Source: an uncultured Pseudomonadales bacterium (GTDB lineage: Bacteria > Pseudomonadota > Gammaproteobacteria > Pseudomonadales > Porticoccaceae). From it: DNA of 64,000 bases. The stretch is from assembly GCA_943788875.1 (NCBI GenBank), contig CALSSA010000003.1:1-64000 (forward strand), written 5' to 3'. The translations under genes and the position numbers were made by a program. Positions 27,766-35,961 of this stretch are shown here, in pieces. The notes beneath the pieces are model-generated. The model had not been told where the DNA came from and searched no databases. It was given only the letters and a program-made list of their open reading frames with translations. Position 1 is the first letter of the stretch. Every line of letters starts with the position of its first letter.

Positions 27766-29267
27766 CCTCAAAAACTTCGTTAGCAGGGCAAAAAGCAGTA
27801 ATCATCGGCGCAGGCTTCGCCGGAATAGCAACAGCATTAAGACTCAGAGCCCTTGGCTGTGATGTTACGTTGTTGGAGCGCCTCGACAGTCTCGGCGGCC
27901 GAGCTCAGGTATTTGAGCGTGGCGGCTATCGTCACGATGCTGGCCCCACTGTTATCACCGCACCTTTTTTGTTTGATGAATTATTCGAACTGTTCGATGA
28001 GAAGCTCGAAGATCATTTACAATTTGTGCCTCTGGATCCGTTTTATAGATTTCACTTTGCCGATGGCAGCCAATTTGATTATCGCGCCAGTATTGAAGAT
28101 ACCTTAACCGAGATCAGGCGCTTTAGCCCCGATGACGCGGACGGTTATCTTAAGCTGCTAGAGAAATCTAAAAAGGTCTACGATGTAGGCTTTAAAAAAC
28201 TGGTTCACCGACCTTTTACCAGAGTCTGGGATATGGTCAAACAGATACCAGCACTGCTGATACTGAAATGCTATAAAACCGTTTCTCAGATGGTTAATAG
28301 CCATCTGAAACACCCTCTGATTCGACAAGCGTTCTCTATCCACCCTCTATTAGTCGGTGGCAATCCGTTTAAAACAACTGCTATTTACACCTTGATTCAT
28401 TATCTTGAAAGACGCTGGGGGGTATTTTTCTGCATGGGTGGCACTGGCAAGCTGGTTGACGAGCTGGGTGCCCTTATGGAACGCCAGGGTATCAATATTG
28501 TGCTCAATGCTGATGTGGACGAGATATTATTGGCCAACAAGACTGCTACAGGCGTGCGACTCAGCGACAATAAGATAGTTGATGCTGACCTGGTAATCTT
28601 TGCTGGCGATCCAGAGACCTGTTACCAGCACCTGCTGCCCAAGACTAATAAGTTAAATCTACCCAGAAGCATCAAGAAACAATACAGCATGGGACTCTAC
28701 GTCCTGTATTTCGGAACAAAAAAACTCTACCCGGACGTTGCCCACCACAGCATTTGGATGGGGCCCAGATTCAAGCAGTTGCTCGCCGAGATTTTTGATG
28801 CCAAACAGATGAGCGAAGATTTCAGTCTCTACGTACACAGGCCCACAGCCACCGATAAAAGTTTTGCGCCAGAGGGCTGTGAATCTTTCTATGTACTCTG
28901 CCCAGTGCCCAACCTGCAGGGCAATGTTGACTGGAGTACTGAGGGCGAAGTGTTGCGGGATCGCATTGTCGAGGCCCTTGAAGAGACTATACTGCCAGAA
29001 CTTTCATCAGTTATCGACGAGGTGTTTTGGATGACGCCAGAAGATTTTGCTAAGGACTATCGCTCTATGCATGGCGCTGGTTTTTCTATCGAACCACGGC
29101 TCACTCAGTCTGCATGGTTTCGCTTTCACAACCGCGACAGCTCAGTGGGTAACCTGTATTTTGTCGGTGCAGGCACACATCCCGGCGCTGGTCTTCCCGG
29201 AGTTGTCAGTTCCGCCAAAGTGGTTGAAGAGTTGCTCACTGGTGTAGAGGTTGGCTCAGGCGGATAG
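27762..29267 (+). CDS. crtI: Phytoene desaturase
   Basis: FAD-dependent enzyme of 501 residues that introduces four double bonds into phytoene to give lycopene. The N-terminal dinucleotide fold is VIIGAGFAGIATALRLRALG, followed by SLGGRAQVFERGGYRHDAGP. The C-terminal bacterial CrtI signature is FVGAGTHPGAGLPGVVSSAK. The start is a TTG at 27762 sharing TTGA with the crtE stop; no ATG near the conserved N-terminus is available, so translation is probably coupled to crtE. Confidence 0.94.
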   Translation: MTSKTSLAGQKAVIIGAGFAGIATALRLRALGCDVTLLERLDSLGGRAQVFERGGYRHDAGPTVITAPFLFDELFELFDEKLEDHLQFVPLDPFYRFHFADGSQFDYRASIEDTLTEIRRFSPDDADGYLKLLEKSKKVYDVGFKKLVHRPFTRVWDMVKQIPALLILKCYKTVSQMVNSHLKHPLIRQAFSIHPLLVGGNPFKTTAIYTLIHYLERRWGVFFCMGGTGKLVDELGALMERQGINIVLNADVDEILLANKTATGVRLSDNKIVDADLVIFAGDPETCYQHLLPKTNKLNLPRSIKKQYSMGLYVLYFGTKKLYPDVAHHSIWMGPRFKQLLAEIFDAKQMSEDFSLYVHRPTATDKSFAPEGCESFYVLCPVPNLQGNVDWSTEGEVLRDRIVEALEETILPELSSVIDEVFWMTPEDFAKDYRSMHGAGFSIEPRLTQSAWFRFHNRDSSVGNLYFVGAGTHPGAGLPGVVSSAKVVEELLTGVEVGSGG

Positions 29268-29269
29268 CT

Positions 29270-30187
29270 ATGGAGAATTCGCTGCCGGACTCTTCATCAC
29301 AGTTTTCACCAGCTAAGCAAATACTGGCGCGCCATGGCAAATCATTTTACTGGGCCAGCCTGTTTCTCGGCGCTAAGCTAGCCGATCGAGCCGCAAGGCT
29401 TTACCAATTTTGCCGCTTCGTCGATGATCTTGCTGACGGTGATCTGCCTGATCGCCAGGAGTCTCTGCAAGATATTCGCCAGCGTCTGAATGGCCAAAGC
29501 AGGCAAGCAGGTGTCGAAACTGAAGCCTTTATAAATCTCGCTACAGATAATAATATTCCCCTGGTAGCCGCTCGTGAATTGCTCGACGGCATGCTTAAAG
29601 ATCAACAGCCAATCGATGTTCAGGACGAGGCCGAACTGCTGCGTTACTGCCATGCAGTTGCCGGCACTGTGGGCCTGATGATGTGCCGGGTGCTCAACTG
29701 CCAGCACAGCCGTGCCGACAGCTTTGCCATTGACCTTGGTGTTGCGATGCAGCTCACCAATATCTCAAGAGATGTGCTGGAAGATGCCAAAATGGGGCGC
29801 CGCTATCTGCCCGCTAGCTGGGTTGACCTGTCCGCAGCCGAGATCGCCGAAGCTGACGAGTCCTGCCATGAGTCAGTCGCCGGAGGAGTAGAGCAACTGC
29901 TGGATATGGCCGAGGACTATTACCAAAGCGCCCTGCTGGGTATCCAACTGCTGCCATTTCGCTCGCGATTTTCGATCAATGTGGCTCTGCGGGTCTACCG
30001 CCAGATTGGCTGGGTGCTAAGACGTCGCAACCTGTGCTGGTGGCAGGGTCGAGTTTTTGTTAGCAAAGGGGAAAAGGCACTACTCAGCCTGCGCAGCATA
30101 ATGGATCTGCGTCCCAGAACCGTGCCGCAACACAGGGCAGAGTTACACCAACATCTGCAGGGGCTTGCCGGTGTCTACACCAAATAA
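29270..30187 (+). CDS. crtB: Phytoene synthase
   Basis: Condenses two GGPP molecules to phytoene, the first committed carotenoid step. It has 305 residues. The two aspartate-rich substrate motifs are FCRFVDDLADGDL near residue 50 and NISRDVLEDAKMGRRYLP near residue 165. ATG two bases after the crtI stop; the 3' end overlaps the crtY start. Confidence 0.95.
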   Translation: MENSLPDSSSQFSPAKQILARHGKSFYWASLFLGAKLADRAARLYQFCRFVDDLADGDLPDRQESLQDIRQRLNGQSRQAGVETEAFINLATDNNIPLVAARELLDGMLKDQQPIDVQDEAELLRYCHAVAGTVGLMMCRVLNCQHSRADSFAIDLGVAMQLTNISRDVLEDAKMGRRYLPASWVDLSAAEIAEADESCHESVAGGVEQLLDMAEDYYQSALLGIQLLPFRSRFSINVALRVYRQIGWVLRRRNLCWWQGRVFVSKGEKALLSLRSIMDLRPRTVPQHRAELHQHLQGLAGVYTK

Positions 30188-31289
30188 AGCCAAACAGACC
30201 AGCCAGCAAGTCGATATCGCCATTCTTGGCGGTGGCAGTGCCGGCATAACTCTAGCCAGCAAACTAAACAATATATCTACTTTAGTAATAGAACCACGCA
30301 CCCCCACGGAGCGTGATTGCAGCTGGGCATTATGGGCTGACAGTAGCCAACAACAAGAATTTGCCGCGGCCAGCAAAGGCAGCTGGAATCAATGGCGGCT
30401 GATTGATCACAGCCAAGAAATTATTCACTCCAGCGAGTATTACCGATATACCAGCCTGAGCGCCGCTGACTATATATCCGCTTGCGAAAGTAAATTGGCA
30501 GATGGCGTAGCCCTAGTCCGAGCTGCCGCGGAAGACATTGTTAGCATTGGCAGCGGTGGTTCATTTACCGCAGGTGGCCAGCACTATAGTGCAGCGCAGC
30601 TATTTGATAGTCGCCCGGCGAAGATGGCTGATAAGAGTCTGCGGCAACATTTTTTAGGCTGGGATATTCGCACTAAGTCTGCACTGCAAAACCCGCAGAT
30701 AGCAACATTAATGGATTTTCGTGTCGATCAATCCAGAGGGCTGCATTTTATCTACGCGCTGCCCTTTGCCGGCAACAGACTGCTCATTGAATCCACCATG
30801 ATATCGACTAATCTGGAAGATAAAGACTGGTATAGGCAGGCGATCCTGCAATGGCTAGAGCAGCAGAACATTGAAATAGAAGAAACACTAGGGGAGGAAG
30901 TCGGGGTAATTCCCATGCAAGCAATCACGCCTCAAGATAGCAGTATTGCCAGCATTGGCGCCGCCAGCGGCGCTGTAAGGCTTTCTTCCGGCTATGCCTT
31001 TAGCGCTATTCAGGCGCAAATTGCCAAATTGGCGGAAGGGATAAATCAGGGTAACTATCTGGTACCAGTCCCCATCTCACCTGCCCTTATCCGTATGGAT
31101 AAAATATTTAACCGCGTTCTGGTGGCACAGCCAGAACTGGGTGTGCCGATAATGATGGCTACGGCCAAAGCATTGGATGCAGATGGCTTTGCCCGCTTTA
31201 TGCTCGGCTCGGCAACATTGCTAGACTGGGCCAAAGTGATACTGGCAATGCCCAAAATTCCATTTCTAAAACAGGTTTTTTCCTCATGA
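30171..31289 (+). CDS. crtY: Lycopene beta-cyclase
   Basis: Closes both ends of lycopene to give beta-carotene. From a GTG at 30171 (MSTPNKAKQTSQQVD) it has 372 residues; a TTG at 30165 would add two. The FAD fold IAILGGGSAGITLASKL is at the N-terminus, and the CrtY-type DCSWALWADSS and MDFRVDQSRGLHFIYALPF follow. It overlaps crtB by 17 bases and blh by 4, so the genes are tightly coupled. Confidence 0.92.
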   Translation: MSTPNKAKQTSQQVDIAILGGGSAGITLASKLNNISTLVIEPRTPTERDCSWALWADSSQQQEFAAASKGSWNQWRLIDHSQEIIHSSEYYRYTSLSAADYISACESKLADGVALVRAAAEDIVSIGSGGSFTAGGQHYSAAQLFDSRPAKMADKSLRQHFLGWDIRTKSALQNPQIATLMDFRVDQSRGLHFIYALPFAGNRLLIESTMISTNLEDKDWYRQAILQWLEQQNIEIEETLGEEVGVIPMQAITPQDSSIASIGAASGAVRLSSGYAFSAIQAQIAKLAEGINQGNYLVPVPISPALIRMDKIFNRVLVAQPELGVPIMMATAKALDADGFARFMLGSATLLDWAKVILAMPKIPFLKQVFSS

Positions 31290-32092
31290 CCAGCTGGGAC
31301 ATATTGGCTATAGCTGCAGTTTTATTGCTGGGCGTGCCCCATGGTGGTCTGGATGGCGCCATTGCGCGGCGTATTGGCTGGCCAATCGGGCTGATATCCT
31401 GGCTTAGTTTTCATCTTGCCTATATTGCTCTGGCGATAATGGTGACTGTACTCTGGTGGCTATTTCCCTTGGTCAGCCTAGGGGTATTCCTGGTTATCTC
31501 TGCCTTGCATTTCGGTGCCAGCGATATCGCCGATATAGGCCGGGACTGGCTACCTTGGATTGCCCATGGAGGATTAGTTTGTGTGGCCATTCCGAGTCTG
31601 CAGCCCAGCTTAGTCGAGCCCATTTTTAGTATTTTGGTCAATGCAGGCAATGCTCAGCTGCTGATGGAGGCCATAGCAGGCTTATTTTATATTTGGGTTG
31701 GCGCTGTTGTCTGCTACTGTGGTTATGGCTATTTCCGGCCCCAGTACCGCAAATCACTGCTAGGTCTGTTACTGCTGATTGCACTAGTAGCCCTATTACC
31801 CCCATTAGTCAGCTTTGCTTTGTATTTTTGCCTCTGGCATAGCCCCGGCCACATGCTTAGGCTGTGGCGCAGCCTGAAACGGTCAGAGCGCAGACAGAGC
31901 CTGCGTGAAGCGGGTTTTTATACTGGTGCAGCATGGATTAGCATGGCTCTGGCATTTTATTATTTACAGGGCCCTGCCTCATCATCATTGGTACAATTGA
32001 CCTTTATTGGCCTAGCAGCACTGACATTGCCTCATATGTTGCTGGTTGATTTTGCAGACAAAATAGATCATAAAAGAGAAGAGCTGCCATGA
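31286..32092 (+). CDS. blh: Beta-carotene 15,15'-dioxygenase (Brp/Blh)
   Basis: Integral membrane enzyme of 268 residues that cleaves beta-carotene into two retinal molecules, the proteorhodopsin chromophore. Iron-ligand histidines are in GVPHGGLDGAIAR, SALHFGASDIAD and LWHSPGHMLRLW, spread over about seven hydrophobic helices. The ATG overlaps the crtY stop (ATGA), and its own stop overlaps the idi2 start in the same way. Confidence 0.95.
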   Translation: MTSWDILAIAAVLLLGVPHGGLDGAIARRIGWPIGLISWLSFHLAYIALAIMVTVLWWLFPLVSLGVFLVISALHFGASDIADIGRDWLPWIAHGGLVCVAIPSLQPSLVEPIFSILVNAGNAQLLMEAIAGLFYIWVGAVVCYCGYGYFRPQYRKSLLGLLLLIALVALLPPLVSFALYFCLWHSPGHMLRLWRSLKRSERRQSLREAGFYTGAAWISMALAFYYLQGPASSSLVQLTFIGLAALTLPHMLLVDFADKIDHKREELP

Positions 32093-33090
32093 CCGATATC
32101 AGCAGCCGCAAAGCGGACCATATTACTTTGGCGCTACAAACAGAGCATCAGTCTCAGCAGGGATCTGGGTTTGATCGCCTGCGCTTCGAGCCCAATCCCC
32201 TGCCGCAAATGGCAATGGAAGATATAGATCTCACCAATAGCTTTGTGGGGCAAATGATCTCGGCGCCCTTTATGATTGGTGCTATGACCGGTGGTTGCGA
32301 TAACGGTGAATTAATTAATCAACATCTGGCCGAAGCCGCCGAGGCCTGTAATATCCCAATGGCACTGGGTTCTCAGCGGGCCGCTCTTGAATTAGGAACT
32401 CAGCAACAAGCTCGTCGCTGTGCACCCTCTGCAATTTTGCTCGGCAATCTGGGCGCTACTCAGCTGCAAAAGCAGGGTCTGGATATGGCCAAGCGGGCGG
32501 TAGACTCAATTGAAGCTAATGCCTTGGTGATTCATCTCAACCCACTGCAAGAGCTAGTTCAACCTAATGGCGATCGCGACTGGAATCTGGTGCTGGAAGC
32601 TATTCAGCACTGCGTGGCTAATCTGTCAGTACCAGTAATTGTTAAAGAAGTCGGCGCCGGCATAGGGCCAGGCAGCGCTAAACGATTAGTGGACGCCGGT
32701 GTGCAGTGGATCGAGGTCGCGGGCCGTGGTGGTACCAGTTGGGCTAGCATTGAGCTAGCGCGCAATGGCTCTGCTCGCGAGCGCGAAATCGCTTCCCCTT
32801 TTATCGATTGGGGAATGGATACAGTTGAGCTGCTTCCAGCGGTGCAGTCAGCCTGTCCGACACTGAATCTTATTGGCTCTGGTGGCGTGCGTCACGGGCT
32901 TGATATAGCGCGTTGTATTCGGCTGGGAGCCCAGGTAACGGCTTTAGCTCAGCCATTTTTAGAGCCTGCTATGCAGTCAACTGAAGCCGTGATAGAAAAA
33001 ATAACCATACTGCAGGAGCAACTGCGCTGGGCTATGTTTTTAACTGGCAGCAAAGATCTGCTGCAGCTTAAAAAAGCGGCCATACAATAA
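32089..33090 (+). CDS. fni: Type 2 isopentenyl-diphosphate delta-isomerase
   Basis: FMN-dependent isomerase (Idi-2) that balances IPP and DMAPP for the prenyl pathway. It has 333 residues. The FMN-barrel signatures include RKADHITLAL at the N-terminus, MIGAMTGGCDNG, NALVIHLNPLQELVQPNGDRD, VIVKEVGAGIG and GSGGVRHGLDIARCIRLGAQ. It is the last gene of the carotenoid-retinal operon, as in other marine proteorhodopsin clusters. Confidence 0.94.
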   Translation: MTDISSRKADHITLALQTEHQSQQGSGFDRLRFEPNPLPQMAMEDIDLTNSFVGQMISAPFMIGAMTGGCDNGELINQHLAEAAEACNIPMALGSQRAALELGTQQQARRCAPSAILLGNLGATQLQKQGLDMAKRAVDSIEANALVIHLNPLQELVQPNGDRDWNLVLEAIQHCVANLSVPVIVKEVGAGIGPGSAKRLVDAGVQWIEVAGRGGTSWASIELARNGSAREREIASPFIDWGMDTVELLPAVQSACPTLNLIGSGGVRHGLDIARCIRLGAQVTALAQPFLEPAMQSTEAVIEKITILQEQLRWAMFLTGSKDLLQLKKAAIQ

Positions 33091-33104
33091 CTATAAGCTT
33101 TTTT
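33070..33104 (+). terminator. Possible terminator after the carotenoid operon
   Basis: AAAAAAGC (33070-33077) and GCTTTTTT (33097-33104) can pair across the idi2 stop codon, with a 19-base loop and a final T-run. The stem is AU-rich and the loop large, so the call is weak. Confidence 0.4.
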
Positions 33105-33168
33105 GCTGGCTCTAAATTCTCCATCTCAGGAGGGTAAATCTATACCACAAATCAGTTGATTTAGCGCC

Positions 33169-33234
33169 TTGCACTAAGGCAAAAAAACAGATACCTTGGA
33201 AATTCCAGATTATCGTAACGTTTGTCGTCTGGAG
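33169..33234 (+). promoter_or_regulatory. Upstream element of the small membrane protein gene, matching that of proteorhodopsin
   Basis: TTGCACT (33169-33175), an A7 run, TTCCAG (33203-33208), 20 bases, CTGGAG (33229-33234), then 87 bases to the ATG. It copies the order and spacing of 25822-25888. The downstream leaders also share ATAAAAATAA and a GGGGTT ribosome-binding stretch. The rest of the 231-base gap after idi2 shows no gene. Confidence 0.55.
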
Positions 33235-33321
33235 TAGTTATTCTAAAAACGTACTATGCATGACGCAATTGTGGTCAGCATAAAAGCGTAATTTCTAATT
33301 ATAAAAATAAGGGGTTTTAAA

Positions 33322-33537
33322 ATGAATGCACTAAATAATCTTAAAGACGTAGTAGGATCTCTAACGGCTCTGGCCATTGCTCTGATCGCTTTCGGCGTAG
33401 CCGCAGGTATCGTATTTGGCGATGTTCCATTTGTAGGCGGAGTTCTTGATAATCTATTGGCCTTTGTTAATACTCTTGGAGACGCTGGTCTGGTAGGTTT
33501 ACTTGTTGCTGGTTGGTTAATGAGTGCTGCCGAATAA
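33322..33537 (+). CDS. Small membrane protein 1 with DVPF-x-GG loop, function unknown
   Basis: I do not recognise this 71-residue protein. It has one clear hydrophobic helix (about residues 14-32), a loop FGDVPFVGGVLDN (32-44) and a second hydrophobic stretch (about 55-69) ending MSAAE. The ATG is preceded by AAGGGG at good spacing. It is a paralogue of the next gene: both have FG, DVPF, GG, an Asn four residues on, then LG-x2-GL-x-x-L at matching spacing. Its upstream region resembles that of proteorhodopsin and a strong terminator follows, both suggesting a highly expressed membrane component linked to the light system. Confidence 0.8.
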   Translation: MNALNNLKDVVGSLTALAIALIAFGVAAGIVFGDVPFVGGVLDNLLAFVNTLGDAGLVGLLVAGWLMSAAE

Positions 33538-33558
33538 TAAGTATCTATTTGGCTATTG

Positions 33559-33587
33559 AAAAGGGGGGCCTAAAGCCCTCCTTTTTC
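33559..33587 (+). terminator. Rho-independent terminator between the two small membrane protein genes
   Basis: AAAAGGGGGGC (33559-33569), 5-base loop, GCCCTCCTTTT (33575-33585) with one G-U pair, then T-rich sequence. It lies 21 bases after the first small gene and ends only 27 bases before the second, so the second is either expressed by read-through or RNA processing, or has a promoter overlapping the hairpin. Confidence 0.85.
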
Positions 33588-33613
33588 CTTTAGACTGTCA
33601 AAAAGGTATTAAT

Positions 33614-33850
33614 ATGAATATTTCAGATGTAACAGAGAAAGTAAAAGTTCTGCTGTGGGAAGCAACCACTATTTTGGGTTTAGTGTTGGCCGTCGCTGTT
33701 TTGGTGTCCACATTATTTGGCCCGGATGTACCATTCTTTGGTGGTATTCTCGCTAATGTTCAGGGCGTTATTCAGGTACTGGGGTCGGAAGGCCTGGGCT
33801 TGATTATTGCGATAATAATTATATTGAACGTCTGGAAGCAGAGATCCTGA
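33614..33850 (+). CDS. Small membrane protein 2 with DVPF-x-GG loop, function unknown
   Basis: Unrecognised 78-residue protein, homologous to the preceding gene. It has a short amphipathic N-terminus, helix 1 (about residues 17-35), the loop FGPDVPFFGGILAN (35-48) and helix 2 (about 60-73), ending in the basic KQRS. Relative to protein 1 it has one inserted Pro before DVPF. The ribosome-binding site is AAAAAGG, seven bases before the ATG. Length and the two-helix plan recall ATP-synthase subunit c, but there is no carboxylate in helix 2; holin-like or VirB2-like small membrane proteins are other formal possibilities without motif support. Confidence 0.8.
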   Translation: MNISDVTEKVKVLLWEATTILGLVLAVAVLVSTLFGPDVPFFGGILANVQGVIQVLGSEGLGLIIAIIIILNVWKQRS

Positions 33851-33871
33851 GCTGCAAATATTTGAACACAG

Positions 33872-33899
33872 AAAAGCACCGATAAAGGTGCTTTTTTTT
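33872..33899 (+). terminator. Rho-independent terminator after the second small membrane protein
   Basis: AAAAGCACC (33872-33880), 6-base loop, GGTGCTTTT (33887-33895) continued by TTTT. A textbook terminator 21 bases after the stop codon. Confidence 0.93.
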
Positions 33900-34038
33900 G
33901 CTCTGCATTCTCAAATCCGGGATAACATATTGGCTCCTGTGTCTTAATGGACGCCAACCCTGACAATGGTCAAAATTGATTAGCCCGATCAATTAAAACT
34001 ATTAGACCATGACTAAAAAATTACCCTACACTCAAATA

Positions 34039-34068
34039 CCACCATTATTTGTATGGTTAAAGTGGTGG
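34039..34068. repeat. Inverted repeat upstream of the rubrerythrin gene
   Basis: CCACCA (34039-34044) and TGGTGG (34063-34068) form an 18-base-spaced inverted repeat, with ACCAT and ATGGT nested inside. It is 30 bases upstream of the rubrerythrin ATG, where an operator would overlap the promoter or leader. The regulator is unknown. Confidence 0.4.
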
Positions 34069-34098
34069 CTAGAGAATAATTAAACTGAGGAGGTTTAT

Positions 34099-34518
34099 AT
34101 GTCATTAGCAGGATCAAAAACCGAAGAGAGCTTAAAAGCCGCATTTGCCGGTGAATCACAAGCCAATCGTCGTTATCTTTATTTCGCCTCAAAGGCAGAT
34201 GTTGAAGGTTACAACGATGTAGCAACTGTTTTCCGTTCAACAGCAGAAGGCGAAACCGGCCACGCCCATGGACATTTAGAATATCTGGAAGAGACAGGCG
34301 ATCCGGCTACAGGCATGCCATTTGGCGGTACCAAGCAAAATCTTGAAAGCGCCATTGCCGGTGAGACTCACGAATATACCGATATGTACCCAGGTATGGC
34401 TAAAACAGCCCGTGAAGAAGGCTTTGATGAAGTTGCCGACTGGTTTGAAACCTTGGCCAAAGCTGAGCGCAGCCACGCCAATCGCTTCCAGAAGGCTCTG
34501 GATACTTTAGACGACTAA
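34099..34518 (+). CDS. Rubrerythrin family protein (di-iron, no rubredoxin domain)
   Basis: Ferritin-like four-helix di-iron protein of 139 residues, likely a peroxide-reducing or oxygen-stress protein. Metal ligands are the Glu of [12 protein letters not shown], the E-x-x-H of GETGHAHGH, the Glu of [12 protein letters not shown] and AERSHANRF. The C-terminal rubredoxin domain of classical rubrerythrin is missing; the protein ends shortly after the last helix. A strong ribosome-binding site GAGGAGG precedes the ATG. It leads the triad with the Fe-S protein and DUF3501. Confidence 0.92.
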   Translation: MSLAGSKTEESLKAAFAGESQANRRYLYFASKADVEGYNDVATVFRSTAEGETGHAHGHLEYLEETGDPATGMPFGGTKQNLESAIAGETHEYTDMYPGMAKTAREEGFDEVADWFETLAKAERSHANRFQKALDTLDD

Positions 34519-34546
34519 TTAGCGTTCTAAAGTAATATGAAAATCT

Positions 34547-34575
34547 GGGGTGATTTTTTTCACCCCCGGTTTTTA
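34547..34575 (+). terminator. Probable (partial) terminator after the rubrerythrin gene
   Basis: GGGGTGA (34547-34553), T6 loop, TCACCCC (34560-34566), then CCGG and TTTTT at 34570-34574. It may let the rubrerythrin mRNA accumulate above the downstream genes that begin at 34600. Confidence 0.6.
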
Positions 34576-34599
34576 TTGGCTTAAAATTGGAGAGAGAGC

Positions 34600-35937
34600 A
34601 TGGCGCAACGCGAAGGAAATCTAGAGGCACCGACTCGCCACCCATTGGATTGGCAGTCCGATGATTTTTACAATGAAGACAGCCTCAATCAGGAATTAGA
34701 GCGCGTCTTTGATATCTGCCATGGTTGCCGCCGCTGCGTTAGCCTGTGCGACGCCTTTCCAACATTATTCGACCTGATCGATGAATCTGAGACCTTCGAA
34801 GTTGATGGTGTCGCTAAAGCCGACTATGTCAAAGTATCAGACCAATGCTACATGTGCGATATGTGTTACATGGCCAAGTGCCCCTACACACCGCCCCATG
34901 AATGGAATGTCGATTTCCCCCATCTGATGCTGCGCGCCAAAGCAGTAAAATTTACCAAATCCGGCGCCACCTTACGCGACAGAATTCTCACCAGTACAGA
35001 TACAGTGGGTAAACTAGCCACGATTCCGCTGGTGGATATCACCGTCAATGCGCTGAACAAAAATAACACTTTCCGCAAAGCATTGGATAAAGGCTTTGGT
35101 GTTCATCACCAGGCGCCAGTGCCCGAGTACCACAGCAAAACCATGCGCAAGCGAGTTGCGCCATTAGTCGAAGCAACTGCGCCGATTGAGCCAGTTGCGG
35201 CGGGTAAAACCAAGGGCAAAGTAGCCCTCTATGTCACCTGCTACGGTAACTACAACAGCCCTCACCTGGGCGAAGATTTTCATCAGGTCTTTAGTCATAA
35301 CGGCATCCAAATTGATCTGGTACCCAAAGAGCAATGTTGCGGCATGCCCAAGTTAGAACTGGGTGACTTGCAGGCAGTCGCCAAACTCAAAGAAGCCAAT
35401 ATTCCGGTGCTGGCTAAATTGGTCGATGAAGGCTATGACCTTATCGCACCCATTCCGTCCTGTGTACTGATGTACAAACAGGAACTGCCACTGATGTTCC
35501 CGGATGATGCCGATGTGATTAAAGTGCAAAAAGCATTTTATGATCCCTTTGAATATCTTCATCTGCGCCATAAAGCCGGGGCACTAAATACCGCGTTTAA
35601 ACAGTCTCTGGGTGATATTAGCTATCAGGTAGCCTGTCATCTGCGAGTGCAGAATATTGGTTTAAAAACCCGAGATATTTTAGATCTGGTGCCAGACACT
35701 AAGGTCAATGCCATTGAGCGGTGTTCAGGTCACGATGGCACCTATGCAGTGAAAACCGAGACCCATGACAAGTCGGTAAAAATTGCCCGCCCCGTGGTGC
35801 GCAAGGTCAACGAACAGGATCCAGATTTCTTTATCAGTGACTGCCCCATGGCCGCCACTCATATTGGTAATCTATCCGACAAAGTTGAACAGCCAGAGCA
35901 CCCTATGACCTTGCTGCGCAAGGCCTATCAAATTTAA
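34600..35937 (+). CDS. Iron-sulfur protein with heterodisulfide-reductase-like cysteine domain (GlpC-like)
   Basis: 445 residues. The N-terminal part carries two 4Fe-4S ferredoxin motifs (CHGCRRCVSLCDAFP near residue 38 and CYMCDMCYMAKCPYTPP near residue 84). The C-terminal half has a CCG-type domain: VTCYGNYNSPHLG and EQCCGMPKLELGD near residues 212-250. The second copy is altered to ERCSGHDG, so the usual double Cys is reduced to one. Such proteins pass electrons between a quinone or flavin and a partner. The partner here is probably the rubrerythrin encoded just upstream, with DUF3501 25 bases downstream. Confidence 0.88.
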   Translation: MAQREGNLEAPTRHPLDWQSDDFYNEDSLNQELERVFDICHGCRRCVSLCDAFPTLFDLIDESETFEVDGVAKADYVKVSDQCYMCDMCYMAKCPYTPPHEWNVDFPHLMLRAKAVKFTKSGATLRDRILTSTDTVGKLATIPLVDITVNALNKNNTFRKALDKGFGVHHQAPVPEYHSKTMRKRVAPLVEATAPIEPVAAGKTKGKVALYVTCYGNYNSPHLGEDFHQVFSHNGIQIDLVPKEQCCGMPKLELGDLQAVAKLKEANIPVLAKLVDEGYDLIAPIPSCVLMYKQELPLMFPDDADVIKVQKAFYDPFEYLHLRHKAGALNTAFKQSLGDISYQVACHLRVQNIGLKTRDILDLVPDTKVNAIERCSGHDGTYAVKTETHDKSVKIARPVVRKVNEQDPDFFISDCPMAATHIGNLSDKVEQPEHPMTLLRKAYQI

Positions 35938-35961
35938 GCAAGGTAAAAAGGAACAGTAAAA

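Noticed and set aside
33322..33850. Small proteins as ATP-synthase subunit c or a pilin-like VirB2
   Set aside because: Length and two helices fit loosely, but there is no conserved carboxylate in the second helix, no signal peptidase site and no neighbouring ATP synthase or secretion genes.
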